DNA from: Prochlorococcus sp. AG-347-J06
GTDB lineage: Bacteria > Cyanobacteriota > Cyanobacteriia > PCC-6307 > Cyanobiaceae
DNA length: 47,493 nt
Assembly: GCA_003281525.1 (NCBI GenBank)
Contig: QCBT01000009.1
Location: forward strand, 1-47,493
Reading direction: 5' to 3'
Shown here: piece after piece, positions 17,024 to 26,172 of the stretch
How positions within the stretch are numbered: position 1 is the first letter of the stretch
Layout of the letters: each line of letters begins with the position of its first letter
Translations under genes and position numbers: made by a program
Notes under the pieces: generated by a model
The model's input: the letters and a program-made list of their open reading frames with translations, nothing else
Told to the model about the DNA's origin: nothing
Databases searched by the model: none

Positions 17024-19549
17024 ATGTTTGAAAGATTTACTGAAAAGGCTATAAAAGTCATTATGCTTGCTCAAGAGGAAGCTAGAAGACTTGGCCATAA
17101 TTTTGTTGGAACTGAACAAATTCTTTTGGGGTTAATTGGAGAAGGAACTGGGGTAGCAGCGAAAGTACTTAAATCACTTGGAGTTAATTTAAAAGATTCA
17201 AGGATAGAGGTGGAAAAGATAATAGGTAGAGGTTCAGGGTTTGTAGCTGTAGAAATACCTTTTACTCCCAGGGCTAAAAGAGTTTTAGAACTATCTTTAG
17301 AAGAGGCTCGTCAACTCGGCCATAATTACATTGGTACAGAACACTTACTGTTAGGTTTAATAAGAGAAGGTGAAGGTGTTGCTGCAAGAGTTCTTGAAAA
17401 TCTAAATATTGACCTTACAAAGGTTAGAACTCAAGTTATAAGGATGCTAGGTGAAACAGCCGAAGTTGGCACAGGGGCCAGTACAACTAAAGGCAACTTA
17501 AAAACTGCTACTCTTGATGAATTTGGAACAAATTTAACAAAATTAGCAAGTGAATCAAAACTAGATCCAGTCGTAGGACGCCATTCAGAAATAGATCGTG
17601 TAGTTCAAATACTAGGCAGGAGAACAAAAAATAATCCTGTTCTTATTGGGGAGCCAGGTGTAGGTAAAACAGCTATCGCAGAAGGTTTAGCTCAAAGGAT
17701 ACAAACTGGGGATATTCCAGACATACTTGAAGATAAAAGAGTTTTGACTCTTGATATAGGTCTTTTGGTAGCAGGAACAAAATATAGAGGTGAATTTGAA
17801 GAAAGGTTAAAAAAAATAATGGAAGAAATTAAATCAGCAGGCAACGTCATTCTTGTCATAGATGAAGTACATACTTTAATTGGTGCTGGAGCTGCTGAAG
17901 GAGCTATTGATGCAGCAAATATACTTAAGCCAGCATTAGCTAGAGGGGAACTTCAATGTATTGGAGCAACAACTCTAGATGAATATAGAAAACATATTGA
18001 AAGAGATGCTGCTCTAGAAAGAAGATTTCAGCCTGTAATGGTTGGGGAGCCATCTATAGAAGATACAATCGAAATTTTAAAAGGGCTTAGAGAGCGTTAC
18101 GAACAACATCATCGTCTAAAAATTACTGATGATGCGCTAGAGGCCGCTGCTCATTTAGGGGATCGTTATATATCTGACAGATTTTTACCTGATAAGGCTA
18201 TTGACCTTATCGATGAGGCTGGAAGTAGAGTGCGTTTAATAAATTCTAAACTTCCGCCTGAAGCAAAACAAATAGATAAAGAACTAAGACAAATCCAAAA
18301 ACAGAAGGAAGAATCTGTAAGAGATCAAAATTTCGATCAAGCAGGCCAATTACGTGAAAAAGAGATGGAATTGTCTGCAAAAATTAAAGAGTTATTGGAC
18401 AATAAAAAAGAATCTTCTTCTGGAGATCAATCTGATGCTGGTAATTCTGTTAAAAGTGATTCAAAACTTTTACAAAGTCCCCTCGTTAGTGAAGAGGACG
18501 TAGCACATATTGTGGCTTCATGGACAGGTGTTCCTGTACAAAAATTAACAGAAACTGAATCAGTGAAGCTCCTCAATATGGAGGAAACACTTCACCAAAG
18601 GCTAATTGGACAAGATGAAGCTGTAAAGGCTGTTTCGAGAGCTATAAGAAGAGCAAGAGTTGGATTAAAAAATCCTAATAGACCTATTGCAAGTTTTATC
18701 TTCTCTGGTCCTACTGGTGTTGGTAAAACTGAATTGACTAAATCATTGGCATCATATTTCTTCGGTAGTGAAGAAGCAATGATTAGATTAGATATGTCAG
18801 AGTTTATGGAAAGACATACAGTTAGTAAACTTATAGGCTCTCCTCCTGGTTATGTTGGTTTTAATGAAGGTGGTCAGCTTACTGAAGCGGTTAGGAGACG
18901 ACCTTATACCGTCGTTTTATTTGATGAAGTTGAAAAGGCGCATCCAGATGTTTTCAATTTATTATTGCAACTACTTGAAGACGGAAGATTAACTGACTCC
19001 AAAGGTAGAACAGTAGATTTTAAAAATACATTGTTAATAATGACCTCTAATATCGGTTCAAAAGTAATCGAGAAAGGAGGTGGCGGATTAGGATTCGAAT
19101 TCTCAGGTGATTCAGTTGAAGATAGCCAATATAATAGAATTAAATCATTAGTTAATGAAGAACTTAAGCAATACTTTAGGCCTGAATTTTTAAATAGACT
19201 TGATGAAATAATTGTATTCAGACAACTAACTAAAAATGAAGTTAAAGAAATTGCTGAAATTATGTTGCAAGAAGTTTTTGTCCGATTACAAGATAAAGGC
19301 ATTAAATTAAATGTCACTGATGCTTTCAAAGAAAGACTTGTTGAAGAAGGTTATAATCCTTCATACGGAGCAAGACCTTTGAGAAGGGCAGTCATGCGTT
19401 TACTCGAAGATAGTTTGGCTGAAGAAGTCCTTTCTGGGAGAATAAAAGATGGAGATAATGCTTTAGTTGATATAGATGATAATAAAAAAGTTACAATAAA
19501 TATTTCTTCTGAAGAATCTTCTCAAGAGCTAGCAGGTGCTAACTTCTAA
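17024..19549 (+). CDS. clpC: ClpC, AAA+ unfoldase of the Clp protease
   Basis: An 841-residue Hsp100 protein that unfolds substrates for ClpP. Two Clp-N repeats ([20 protein letters not shown] and [16 protein letters not shown]), first AAA domain with Walker A GEPGVGKT near 209 and [14 protein letters not shown], a middle region with a UVR-like segment ([15 protein letters not shown], about 425-440), and second AAA domain with Walker A GPTGVGKT near 562 and [16 protein letters not shown]-terminal D2 domain follows. The middle domain length and UVR motif mark it as ClpC rather than ClpB. The length matches cyanobacterial ClpC. The gene 15 bases downstream may be co-transcribed. Confidence 0.96.
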   Translation: MFERFTEKAIKVIMLAQEEARRLGHNFVGTEQILLGLIGEGTGVAAKVLKSLGVNLKDSRIEVEKIIGRGSGFVAVEIPFTPRAKRVLELSLEEARQLGHNYIGTEHLLLGLIREGEGVAARVLENLNIDLTKVRTQVIRMLGETAEVGTGASTTKGNLKTATLDEFGTNLTKLASESKLDPVVGRHSEIDRVVQILGRRTKNNPVLIGEPGVGKTAIAEGLAQRIQTGDIPDILEDKRVLTLDIGLLVAGTKYRGEFEERLKKIMEEIKSAGNVILVIDEVHTLIGAGAAEGAIDAANILKPALARGELQCIGATTLDEYRKHIERDAALERRFQPVMVGEPSIEDTIEILKGLRERYEQHHRLKITDDALEAAAHLGDRYISDRFLPDKAIDLIDEAGSRVRLINSKLPPEAKQIDKELRQIQKQKEESVRDQNFDQAGQLREKEMELSAKIKELLDNKKESSSGDQSDAGNSVKSDSKLLQSPLVSEEDVAHIVASWTGVPVQKLTETESVKLLNMEETLHQRLIGQDEAVKAVSRAIRRARVGLKNPNRPIASFIFSGPTGVGKTELTKSLASYFFGSEEAMIRLDMSEFMERHTVSKLIGSPPGYVGFNEGGQLTEAVRRRPYTVVLFDEVEKAHPDVFNLLLQLLEDGRLTDSKGRTVDFKNTLLIMTSNIGSKVIEKGGGGLGFEFSGDSVEDSQYNRIKSLVNEELKQYFRPEFLNRLDEIIVFRQLTKNEVKEIAEIMLQEVFVRLQDKGIKLNVTDAFKERLVEEGYNPSYGARPLRRAVMRLLEDSLAEEVLSGRIKDGDNALVDIDDNKKVTINISSEESSQELAGANF

Positions 19550-19564
19550 TTATTTAAAGTAAAT

Positions 19565-20656
19565 ATGCAGTCAATCTCTCCAGAAACTATATATAGGGGA
19601 AATTTTGCTTGGGAAGAATCTTTACCTCAAATTACTAAATTGACCAAAAGTCCATTAATTCTAGGTAGAGGGATAAAAACGAATAATTTGAGAAATAATA
19701 TTTTTAATGATTTAAGAAATCAAAAACTTAATGTTAATTCTGCTAATTTACAATTTGATTGTTGTTATGAAGATATCTCAAGAGTTAAGAATATCATTTC
19801 AAATAATAATAATGATTCTGTTATCGCAGCTGGAGGTGGTAAAGTTCTAGATTCTGGAAAATATATAGCCGAGTCTCTTAATATCCCTTGTATTACAGTC
19901 CCCCTTAGCGCCTCTACATGTGCAGGTTGGACCGCCTTATCAAATATATATACAAAGGAGGGTCAATTCATAAAGGATGTCACATTAAGTTCTTGTCCGA
20001 AAATTCTAGTTTATGATCATAAATTTATTCAAACAGCTCCATCAAGAACGCTTGCAAGTGGGATAGCAGATGCCTTGGCAAAATGGTACGAATCCTCAAT
20101 AACAAGTTCAACAATAGATGACGGTCTTGTTCAACAAGCAATTCAGATATCAAGAGTTTTAAGAGATCAACTATTAATAGATGGAGAAAAAGCGTTTAAG
20201 GGTCAATTTGAAAATTATCCTTCTTGGCAAAATACTGTAGACGCATGTGGACTTACAGCAGGATTAGTTGGTGGTATTGGTGGAGAAAAGTGTAGGACTG
20301 CAGCAGCACATGCTATTCATAATGCAATTACTCAGATAATCACCCCTAATAAATTCTTACATGGTGAGATTGTTGGGGTTGGATTATTATTGCAATTAAG
20401 ATTAGAAGAAATGAAAAATAATAATAAATTAGCTGATCAATTAATTAAACAATTATTTGTCCTAATGAAAGAGTTGAATTTGCCAACTACTATCGGACAA
20501 CTTGGAATAAATGTTTTTGAAAATAATAATTTAGAGAAAATCGCTAATTTTACTTGTCGAGATAAATCTGAGATTCACTTTTTGCCTTTTGAAATTAATA
20601 AACGAGACATAATAGAGGTCATTTCAAATTTTGAACAACAAAAAATTAAAATATAA
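19565..20656 (+). CDS. Iron/zinc-containing alcohol dehydrogenase, glycerol dehydrogenase-like
   Basis: A 363-residue member of the GldA/Fe-ADH superfamily. The nucleotide-binding AAGGGKVLDSGKY (88-100) is followed by metal-ligand positions matching GldA: Asp169 in SGIADALAKW, His249 in AAAHAIHNAI and His266 in FLHGEIVGVG. The physiological substrate is unknown. In a phototroph it could act on glycerol, a related polyol or a sugar-phosphate aldehyde. It starts 15 bases after clpC and is followed 8 bases later by an alpha/beta hydrolase. The active site looks intact. Confidence 0.82.
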   Translation: MQSISPETIYRGNFAWEESLPQITKLTKSPLILGRGIKTNNLRNNIFNDLRNQKLNVNSANLQFDCCYEDISRVKNIISNNNNDSVIAAGGGKVLDSGKYIAESLNIPCITVPLSASTCAGWTALSNIYTKEGQFIKDVTLSSCPKILVYDHKFIQTAPSRTLASGIADALAKWYESSITSSTIDDGLVQQAIQISRVLRDQLLIDGEKAFKGQFENYPSWQNTVDACGLTAGLVGGIGGEKCRTAAAHAIHNAITQIITPNKFLHGEIVGVGLLLQLRLEEMKNNNKLADQLIKQLFVLMKELNLPTTIGQLGINVFENNNLEKIANFTCRDKSEIHFLPFEINKRDIIEVISNFEQQKIKI

Positions 20657-20664
20657 ACATTTCT

Positions 20665-21564
20665 TTGACTAAAAACAATTTTGAACAATTAAGTGATTTA
20701 AATGTAGAATTTTTTGAAAATGCCAAATTATCACTATTAGACCCTCTTGGTCTTTATTTGGCAAATGATGTTAAGTGGATAAAACTTAACCAAAACTGGA
20801 ATTCTTTAAAATTCCCAGTAGTTATAGGAGGCAAAGGTCAACCTATACTTCTTCTACATGGTTTTGATAGTAGTTTTTTAGAATTCAGGAGAATATATAA
20901 ATCCCTAAAAAGAAATTTTCAAGTTATTGTTCCTGATCTGCTAGGTTTTGGCTTTAGTCCTAGGTGTGTAACAAATGAATACAATTCCTCGAAAATAATT
21001 TCACATTTAATTGATCTCCTTAAGACCTTAAAGATTGCAAAGAATCTAAAAATTATTGGTGCCTCTATGGGAGGCTCAACAGCTTTGAAACTTGCTTTTG
21101 AAATTCCTGATTCTATTGATAAAATTATTCTTTTGTCCCCCGCTGGATTGTTTGGAGAACCTAAGAGTATCCCTTTCCCTCTTAACCAAATTGGCGCCTC
21201 ATTTCTTGGATTGCCTCAGGTCAGGAAAAGTCTTTGTAGGCAAGCATTTGCTTTTCCAGATGAATGTGTTGGTAAGATGGAAGAGCAAATTGCTTCAATT
21301 CATATAGGTTGTAAAGGATGGAGGAATTCACTTGCATCATTTGCAAAAAGTGGTGGGTTTGCAGGGACCCAAAAATATATTCAAAATATCCCAATTAAAA
21401 CCTTATGTGGAGAAAATGATCGAATTCTTGGGAAAAAAGAGATTAAAAATATAAGAAGTATTGAAAAATTAAATTTTGTAGGGTTAAAAAATTGTGGTCA
21501 TCTTCCACATATTGATCTACCATCGTTATCTAGTAAAATTATCCAAGATTATTTTTTGGAATAA
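20665..21564 (+). CDS. Alpha/beta-hydrolase fold protein
   Basis: A 299-residue hydrolase of unknown substrate. Oxyanion-hole LLLHGFDSS (62-70), nucleophile elbow GASMGG with Ser134, an acid in LCGENDRILG and the catalytic His in NCGHLPHID near the C-terminus complete the triad. An N-terminal extension of about 50 residues precedes the core, and a cap region lies between about residues 160 and 215. It starts with TTG at 20665, 8 bases after the dehydrogenase. A second start is possible but would remove part of the conserved extension. Convergent with cdsA, 12 bases away. Confidence 0.82.
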   Translation: MTKNNFEQLSDLNVEFFENAKLSLLDPLGLYLANDVKWIKLNQNWNSLKFPVVIGGKGQPILLLHGFDSSFLEFRRIYKSLKRNFQVIVPDLLGFGFSPRCVTNEYNSSKIISHLIDLLKTLKIAKNLKIIGASMGGSTALKLAFEIPDSIDKIILLSPAGLFGEPKSIPFPLNQIGASFLGLPQVRKSLCRQAFAFPDECVGKMEEQIASIHIGCKGWRNSLASFAKSGGFAGTQKYIQNIPIKTLCGENDRILGKKEIKNIRSIEKLNFVGLKNCGHLPHIDLPSLSSKIIQDYFLE

Positions 21565-21576
21565 AAGATTTTTTAA

Positions 21577-22434
21577 TTAATTTAGATACTTAAGAAGTAT
21601 ATAAATATAATACAAAACAGATGGAGTAAAGATGTAACTGTCAATTCTGTCAAGAATCCCTCCATGTCCCGGTAAAAAAGTTCCAGAATCTTTTATTTTT
21701 GCATCTCTCTTCATCATGGATTCAATTAAATCTCCAACTAATGCCATAAGAGAAATTGAAATTCCATATATTATTCCAACAAATAATGGATTTTCCCAAT
21801 TCATTAAAAATGCGAAAAATATTGCTAGTAAAGTTGAACAGGATATTCCTCCAATTAAACCTTCTATAGTTTTGCTAGGAGATATTGGAGATAGAGATGT
21901 TTTGCCAAATGACTTCCCAATGAAATAAGAACCAATATCACTAGCTACAATTAAGAAACAAGAAGTTAAAGTTAAATGAAGACCTGTAGTATTTGATAAG
22001 TTCTCAAACGTCAAAAAACCCTGATTTGAACTTATTATTACTGAATCTAATCCTCTTAACTTAATCCAGTAACTAGGTAAAAAACCTAAATAAAATAATC
22101 CAAAAATAGAGGCTGCAATATCTGAAATTGTCCCAGGTTTAGGTTGCAAAAGTAACCAAGTGCATATTCCAACTGAACAGATTGGTAAAATTGAATTTGA
22201 AATTTCTCGTTCAAGCACACCAATAGTCTCAAGATAAGTAGAGACTATAATAATAAAGGATGAAAATAATGTGGTTTTTGTAGCTGGTCTTATTCCTTTA
22301 AATTCTGCCATTCTAAAAAATTCTAATAATGCTAGATATGTAAGCAACGCAGTTGCCAATGTAAAAATCCATCCACCCATCAAAACAACAATTAATCCAA
22401 AAATTCCTATAAGTAATCCGCTTTTTAATCTCAT
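21577..22434 (-). CDS. cdsA: Phosphatidate cytidylyltransferase
   Basis: A 285-residue integral membrane enzyme making CDP-diacylglycerol from phosphatidate and CTP, the precursor of phosphatidylglycerol, which thylakoids require. At least seven hydrophobic segments; ASDIGSYFIGKSFGKTSLSPISPSKTIEG and the CdsA signature block GDLIESMMKRDAKIKDSGTFLPGHGGILDRIDS near the C-terminus. The ATG at 22434 lies 9 bases after the stop of the upstream decarboxylase gene, so the two are co-transcribed. Confidence 0.95.
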   Translation of the reverse strand: MRLKSGLLIGIFGLIVVLMGGWIFTLATALLTYLALLEFFRMAEFKGIRPATKTTLFSSFIIIVSTYLETIGVLEREISNSILPICSVGICTWLLLQPKPGTISDIAASIFGLFYLGFLPSYWIKLRGLDSVIISSNQGFLTFENLSNTTGLHLTLTSCFLIVASDIGSYFIGKSFGKTSLSPISPSKTIEGLIGGISCSTLLAIFFAFLMNWENPLFVGIIYGISISLMALVGDLIESMMKRDAKIKDSGTFLPGHGGILDRIDSYIFTPSVLYYIYILLKYLN

Positions 22435-22443
22435 ATAAAATTT

Positions 22444-23841
22444 CTATGTTTCTAAGACTCTTATATTAAAATTTACCAGATCTTTGTTGCATAAACTTTG
22501 ATTATTTATCCAATTAAACCTATCTATATCAATTTTTTCACCAGGAATTACTAGAGGTATCCCAGGAGGATAAGGGCAAATAATATCTCCAGATATTTTA
22601 TTTAATGATTGTGAAAAAGAAATACTCTTAGTCTTACTTCTCCAAGCAATTCCAATTTCGGTTTCGGGAGCTTGAACTAGTTTAAAGGGCGATTTTAGAA
22701 CTCCTAAACTTTTTGATTTTTTGGAAATTAATAGTAATTTTTCCCATAACTTTTCAAATAGATTAAGAAAATCTTTTTGATTTCCAAATCCTAAGCAAAA
22801 AGTGAGAGTCATCATTTCTGGTAATTCGGCAATAAGTCCATTTCTATAAAAAAATTTATCTGCAGTAAAACCATCAATCCCAGCCTCAGAGGTATTTACT
22901 ACAATTTTTAAGGGGTCTTGAGTTTCTATGAGAGGAATATTTTTTTGAATTAATTTTTTATAAATATATTTTGCCTCTAAAATTCTTTTTTGATATTTTG
23001 ATAAACTTTTTTCGTTAAGCCAGTCCCTAATAGACTCTTCACAAGAAGAAAGTAATAAGGAACTTGGACTGGTAGTTTGCAGCAAATTAATACTTTTGAT
23101 TAAATTATCTTTATTTATTAGATTCCCTTTGTACCAAATTACCGCCGTTTGAGTTAATCCATTGAGCGACTTATGCAATGAATTAACGACTAAATCAGCG
23201 TTAGATGATAAGGCCGGTTTTGGTAAATTAAGTTTTTCACAAAAAAGGAAATATGAACCATGGGCTTCATCAACTAAAACAGGTAATTTTTTTTGATGAC
23301 AACAATCTATTAGAGGCTCTAAATCTCCGGCATAACCATGATAAGTGGGATTTACAAGAATAACCCCTGCAATTTTATTCTCATCAAAATTTAATTTTTT
23401 AAATACATTTTCCAACCAAATTTTTGTAATTGGTTTGTAATGCCCCGTTACGGTTGAAAATTCTAGGTCAAAAAATATTGGATTTATATTCTGCAACGCA
23501 CAAATTTTTATAACACTTATATGAACATTTCTAGGCATCAGGATATTTTCGCCTGGATTTGCCATTGCAATTACTGCTGATTGTATTAATCCGGAAGCGC
23601 CATTAACTCCAAAAAAACATTCTTTAGCCCCAAATTTGTCGGAGAATTCTCTTTGAGATTTAACAATTAATCCGCTTTGGGATAGTGGGGAGCCTATTTC
23701 TGGTAGTTCGGGCAAGTCCCAATACCCAGGTGGATTTTTTAATAACTTAACTAATTTCTTTGGTAAAGCTGCCCCTCTGTTATGAGCGGGAAAGAATAAA
23801 GACTTTAAAAACTTTTTAGTTAGAAAAGATGAAATTCTCAT
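22444..23841 (-). CDS. PLP-dependent Orn/Lys/Arg decarboxylase family protein
   Basis: A 465-residue fold-type I PLP enzyme. GVNGASGLIQSAVIAM near the cofactor pocket, ILVNPTYHGYAGDL, VDEAHGSYFLF and the Schiff-base Lys in NSLHKSLNGLTQTAV identify the major domain of the Orn/Lys/Arg decarboxylase family. It is shorter than the 700-residue E. coli enzymes and lacks their N-terminal wing domain, like the compact Bacillus and cyanobacterial forms. Substrate (arginine, lysine or ornithine) cannot be set from sequence. Head of the pair with cdsA; divergent from the ABC1 kinase gene. Confidence 0.85.
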   Translation of the reverse strand: MRISSFLTKKFLKSLFFPAHNRGAALPKKLVKLLKNPPGYWDLPELPEIGSPLSQSGLIVKSQREFSDKFGAKECFFGVNGASGLIQSAVIAMANPGENILMPRNVHISVIKICALQNINPIFFDLEFSTVTGHYKPITKIWLENVFKKLNFDENKIAGVILVNPTYHGYAGDLEPLIDCCHQKKLPVLVDEAHGSYFLFCEKLNLPKPALSSNADLVVNSLHKSLNGLTQTAVIWYKGNLINKDNLIKSINLLQTTSPSSLLLSSCEESIRDWLNEKSLSKYQKRILEAKYIYKKLIQKNIPLIETQDPLKIVVNTSEAGIDGFTADKFFYRNGLIAELPEMMTLTFCLGFGNQKDFLNLFEKLWEKLLLISKKSKSLGVLKSPFKLVQAPETEIGIAWRSKTKSISFSQSLNKISGDIICPYPPGIPLVIPGEKIDIDRFNWINNQSLCNKDLVNFNIRVLET

Positions 23842-23905
23842 AAACTATTATTGACATATATAGAATGGGCTACATGGTAATCTTTTTTGATATTTTTAAA
23901 CATTA

Positions 23906-25561
23906 ATGAAAGAATCTTATTCGAAATATTCAGCAAAAGATGACTTACTTTGGTTGATTTTGAGACCATGGATTTTTATTCCAAGAATTTTATATATTTT
24001 TTTAACTTTTATTTTTCTTTTTTTAAGAATACTTTTTCAAGGTAACAGCAAAAATAAAAATGTACAAAAAAATCTCTCGAAATATCTTTTTGATGTAATA
24101 ACGGATTTAGGCCCTTGTTTTATCAAATTAGGCCAAGCACTCTCAACTAGACCAGATCTTATTAGACAAGATTGGCTTACAGAACTTACAAACTTACAAG
24201 ATAACCTACCAGCATTTGATCACAAAATTGCTTTAAAAATCATTGAAGAGGAACTTGGATCCCCTGCTAATGAATTATTTGAAGAGTTTCCAGATAGTCC
24301 TATTGCTTCAGCAAGCTTAGGTCAAGTTTATAAAGCAAAAATAAATAATTCTTATCTAGCTGTGAAAGTACAGCGGCCAAATTTATACTTCCTCATAAGA
24401 AGGGATGTTGTAATCTTAAGGTTTTTAGGAACTTTTTTATCTCCACTCTTACCATTAAATATAGGTGTTGGAATTGGAGAAATAATAGATGAATTCGGTA
24501 AGGCACTTTTTGATGAAATTGACTATCAAAAAGAGGCCGAAAATGCTTTGAAGTTTGCAAATTTATTCAAAGAAAACTCAAATATTTTTATTCCTAAATT
24601 AGAAAAACAGTTTTCATCAAAAAGGATTATCACAACCTCTTGGATTGATGGAGTTAAGTTAAGAGATCGAGCTTTACTAGAGGAAAATAACTTAATACCT
24701 TCTTCTTTTATAAAAACATGTGTCATCAGTGGACTGCAGCAATTATTTGAATTTGGATATTTTCATGCAGACCCACATCCAGGAAATATGTTCGCTCTCA
24801 AAGGAGGAAATGCAGATTGTGGGAATTTAGCTTATGTAGATTTCGGAATGATGGATACTATTACTAATTCAGATAGAATTACTCTTATTAAAGCTATCGT
24901 TCACATAATAAACGAAGAATATTATCTTTTGGCAGAAGATTTCCAGAAATTAGGTTTTTTAACCAGAGAACAAGATCTTCAAAAACTTGTTGAACCTTTA
25001 AAAGAAGTTCTTGGAGGATCACTAGGTGCTGAAGTTGGTAATTTTAATCTTAAAAATGTTACTGATAAATTCTCAAAACTAATGTATTCATATCCTTTTA
25101 GAGTTCCTAGTAGGTTTGCCTTAATAATAAGAGCAGTTGTTAGTCAAGAAGGTTTAGCGCTAAGACTTGATCCTGAATTTAAAATTTTAAAAATTGCTTA
25201 TCCATATATTGCTAAAAAACTTCTTACCGATAATTCTGAAGAGATTTTAGAAATCCTTTTAGAAGTCGTTTTTGATAAAAAAGGTCAACTTCAAATAGAA
25301 AAAGTTGAAAGTTTGTTAAATATTTTATTTAAAGATTCAGAGAATCTTAATTCAGACCTCATACCAGTTGCTAACGCAGGATTGAAATTATTTGTCAGTA
25401 AAAAAGGATCTGAAGTTAGGAAGAATCTTCTTTTAAGTCTTATAAAAGATGAAAAATTAGAATTTACTGATGCAAAAAAACTCTTAGGGTTAATTAGAGA
25501 TACTTTTAGCCCTCTGAATATTGCAAAAAGCGCAGTGCAAAATATTATTTCTACAGTTTAG
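23906..25561 (+). CDS. ABC1/UbiB-type atypical protein kinase
   Basis: A 551-residue ABC1K (ADCK/UbiB) family protein. The family KxGQ motif appears as FIKLGQALSTRPDLI (about 72-86), the Ala-rich loop as SPIASASLGQVYKA, the catalytic-loop region as HADPHPGNMF and the metal-binding YVDFGMMD. An N-terminal hydrophobic stretch (WIFIPRILYIFLTFIFLFLRILF) suggests membrane association. Cyanobacterial and plastid members support prenylquinone metabolism and stress tolerance. The specific role here is not determined. No sign of truncation. Confidence 0.9.
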   Translation: MKESYSKYSAKDDLLWLILRPWIFIPRILYIFLTFIFLFLRILFQGNSKNKNVQKNLSKYLFDVITDLGPCFIKLGQALSTRPDLIRQDWLTELTNLQDNLPAFDHKIALKIIEEELGSPANELFEEFPDSPIASASLGQVYKAKINNSYLAVKVQRPNLYFLIRRDVVILRFLGTFLSPLLPLNIGVGIGEIIDEFGKALFDEIDYQKEAENALKFANLFKENSNIFIPKLEKQFSSKRIITTSWIDGVKLRDRALLEENNLIPSSFIKTCVISGLQQLFEFGYFHADPHPGNMFALKGGNADCGNLAYVDFGMMDTITNSDRITLIKAIVHIINEEYYLLAEDFQKLGFLTREQDLQKLVEPLKEVLGGSLGAEVGNFNLKNVTDKFSKLMYSYPFRVPSRFALIIRAVVSQEGLALRLDPEFKILKIAYPYIAKKLLTDNSEEILEILLEVVFDKKGQLQIEKVESLLNILFKDSENLNSDLIPVANAGLKLFVSKKGSEVRKNLLLSLIKDEKLEFTDAKKLLGLIRDTFSPLNIAKSAVQNIISTV

Positions 25562-25626
25562 TTTTTATATTTACATCTATTTAACTTACTTATGAATTAA
25601 TTCGATTAGAATTGCAGGGTTTTAAA

Positions 25627-25665
25627 ATGAGAAGTAAAAAGGATTATTTATCTTTGTATGATTAA
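25627..25665 (+). CDS. Candidate 12-codon leader ORF in frame with the HTH gene
   Basis: ATG at 25627 opens a 12-residue peptide (MRSKKDYLSLYD) that ends with TAA at 25663-25665, directly abutting the ATG of the HTH gene at 25666 and in the same frame. An AGGG at 25616-25619 stands about 7 bases before this ATG, whereas the downstream ATG has no Shine-Dalgarno of its own. It may be a leader peptide that delivers ribosomes to the next start. Alternatively it is an old N-terminus cut off by a stop, or chance. Translation is unproven. Confidence 0.35.
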   Translation: MRSKKDYLSLYD

Positions 25666-26160
25666 ATGAATAATTTGAAAAATCTCTTTTTACTCAAGAA
25701 AAAATCTAAAAAAAATAAAGACTTTAGTTCTGGATTGGTTGACCAATATATTGAAATTGCAAAGCTAGTAAAAGAAGCAAGAATGCAACAAAACCTTACA
25801 GTTAAAGAATTATCATACATTTCAAAAATTCCTGAAAGAATAATCAACTCCATTGAAAATAATAATAAAAATATCAGGCCAGGGTATCCTTTTATAAGAT
25901 CTATATTAATTAAACTAGAGGAATGCTTAGTATTAAAAAAAAATACATTATTAAAGTTAGCAGTTAAAGAAAGAAAAATTTTAAAGAAAGAGGGAAAGGT
26001 TTTTCTGTTCAGGAAATTCGATTTTATTAATACATGGCAAGGAAGTCTCTTATATTTTTTTATATTAGTACTAACTATATTTATATTAAAGAGATACTTT
26101 ATTTTAAATGTAAATGTTATAGAGATTCAAAATATTGAGAATCAAATGTTTGATAAATAA
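25666..26160 (+). CDS. HTH membrane protein, RodZ-like architecture
   Basis: A 164-residue protein. Residues about 26-85 form an HTH_25/XRE-like domain (IAKLVKEARMQQNLTVKELSYISKIPERIINSIENNN...PFIRSILIKLEECL). This is followed by a basic stretch and one transmembrane segment (SLLYFFILVLTIFILKRYFIL, about 126-146), then a short C-terminal tail. HTH plus one membrane span is the layout of RodZ, the cytoskeletal partner of MreB, but the periplasmic domain is nearly absent. The assignment to RodZ itself is uncertain. It follows the ABC1 kinase by 104 bases and is convergent with malQ. Confidence 0.7.
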   Translation: MNNLKNLFLLKKKSKKNKDFSSGLVDQYIEIAKLVKEARMQQNLTVKELSYISKIPERIINSIENNNKNIRPGYPFIRSILIKLEECLVLKKNTLLKLAVKERKILKKEGKVFLFRKFDFINTWQGSLLYFFILVLTIFILKRYFILNVNVIEIQNIENQMFDK

Positions 26161-26172
26161 TTTATAGTAAAT

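Noticed and set aside
18904..19329. 141-codon open frame on the minus strand within clpC
   Set aside because: Antisense to the conserved second AAA domain; composition follows the clpC codons.
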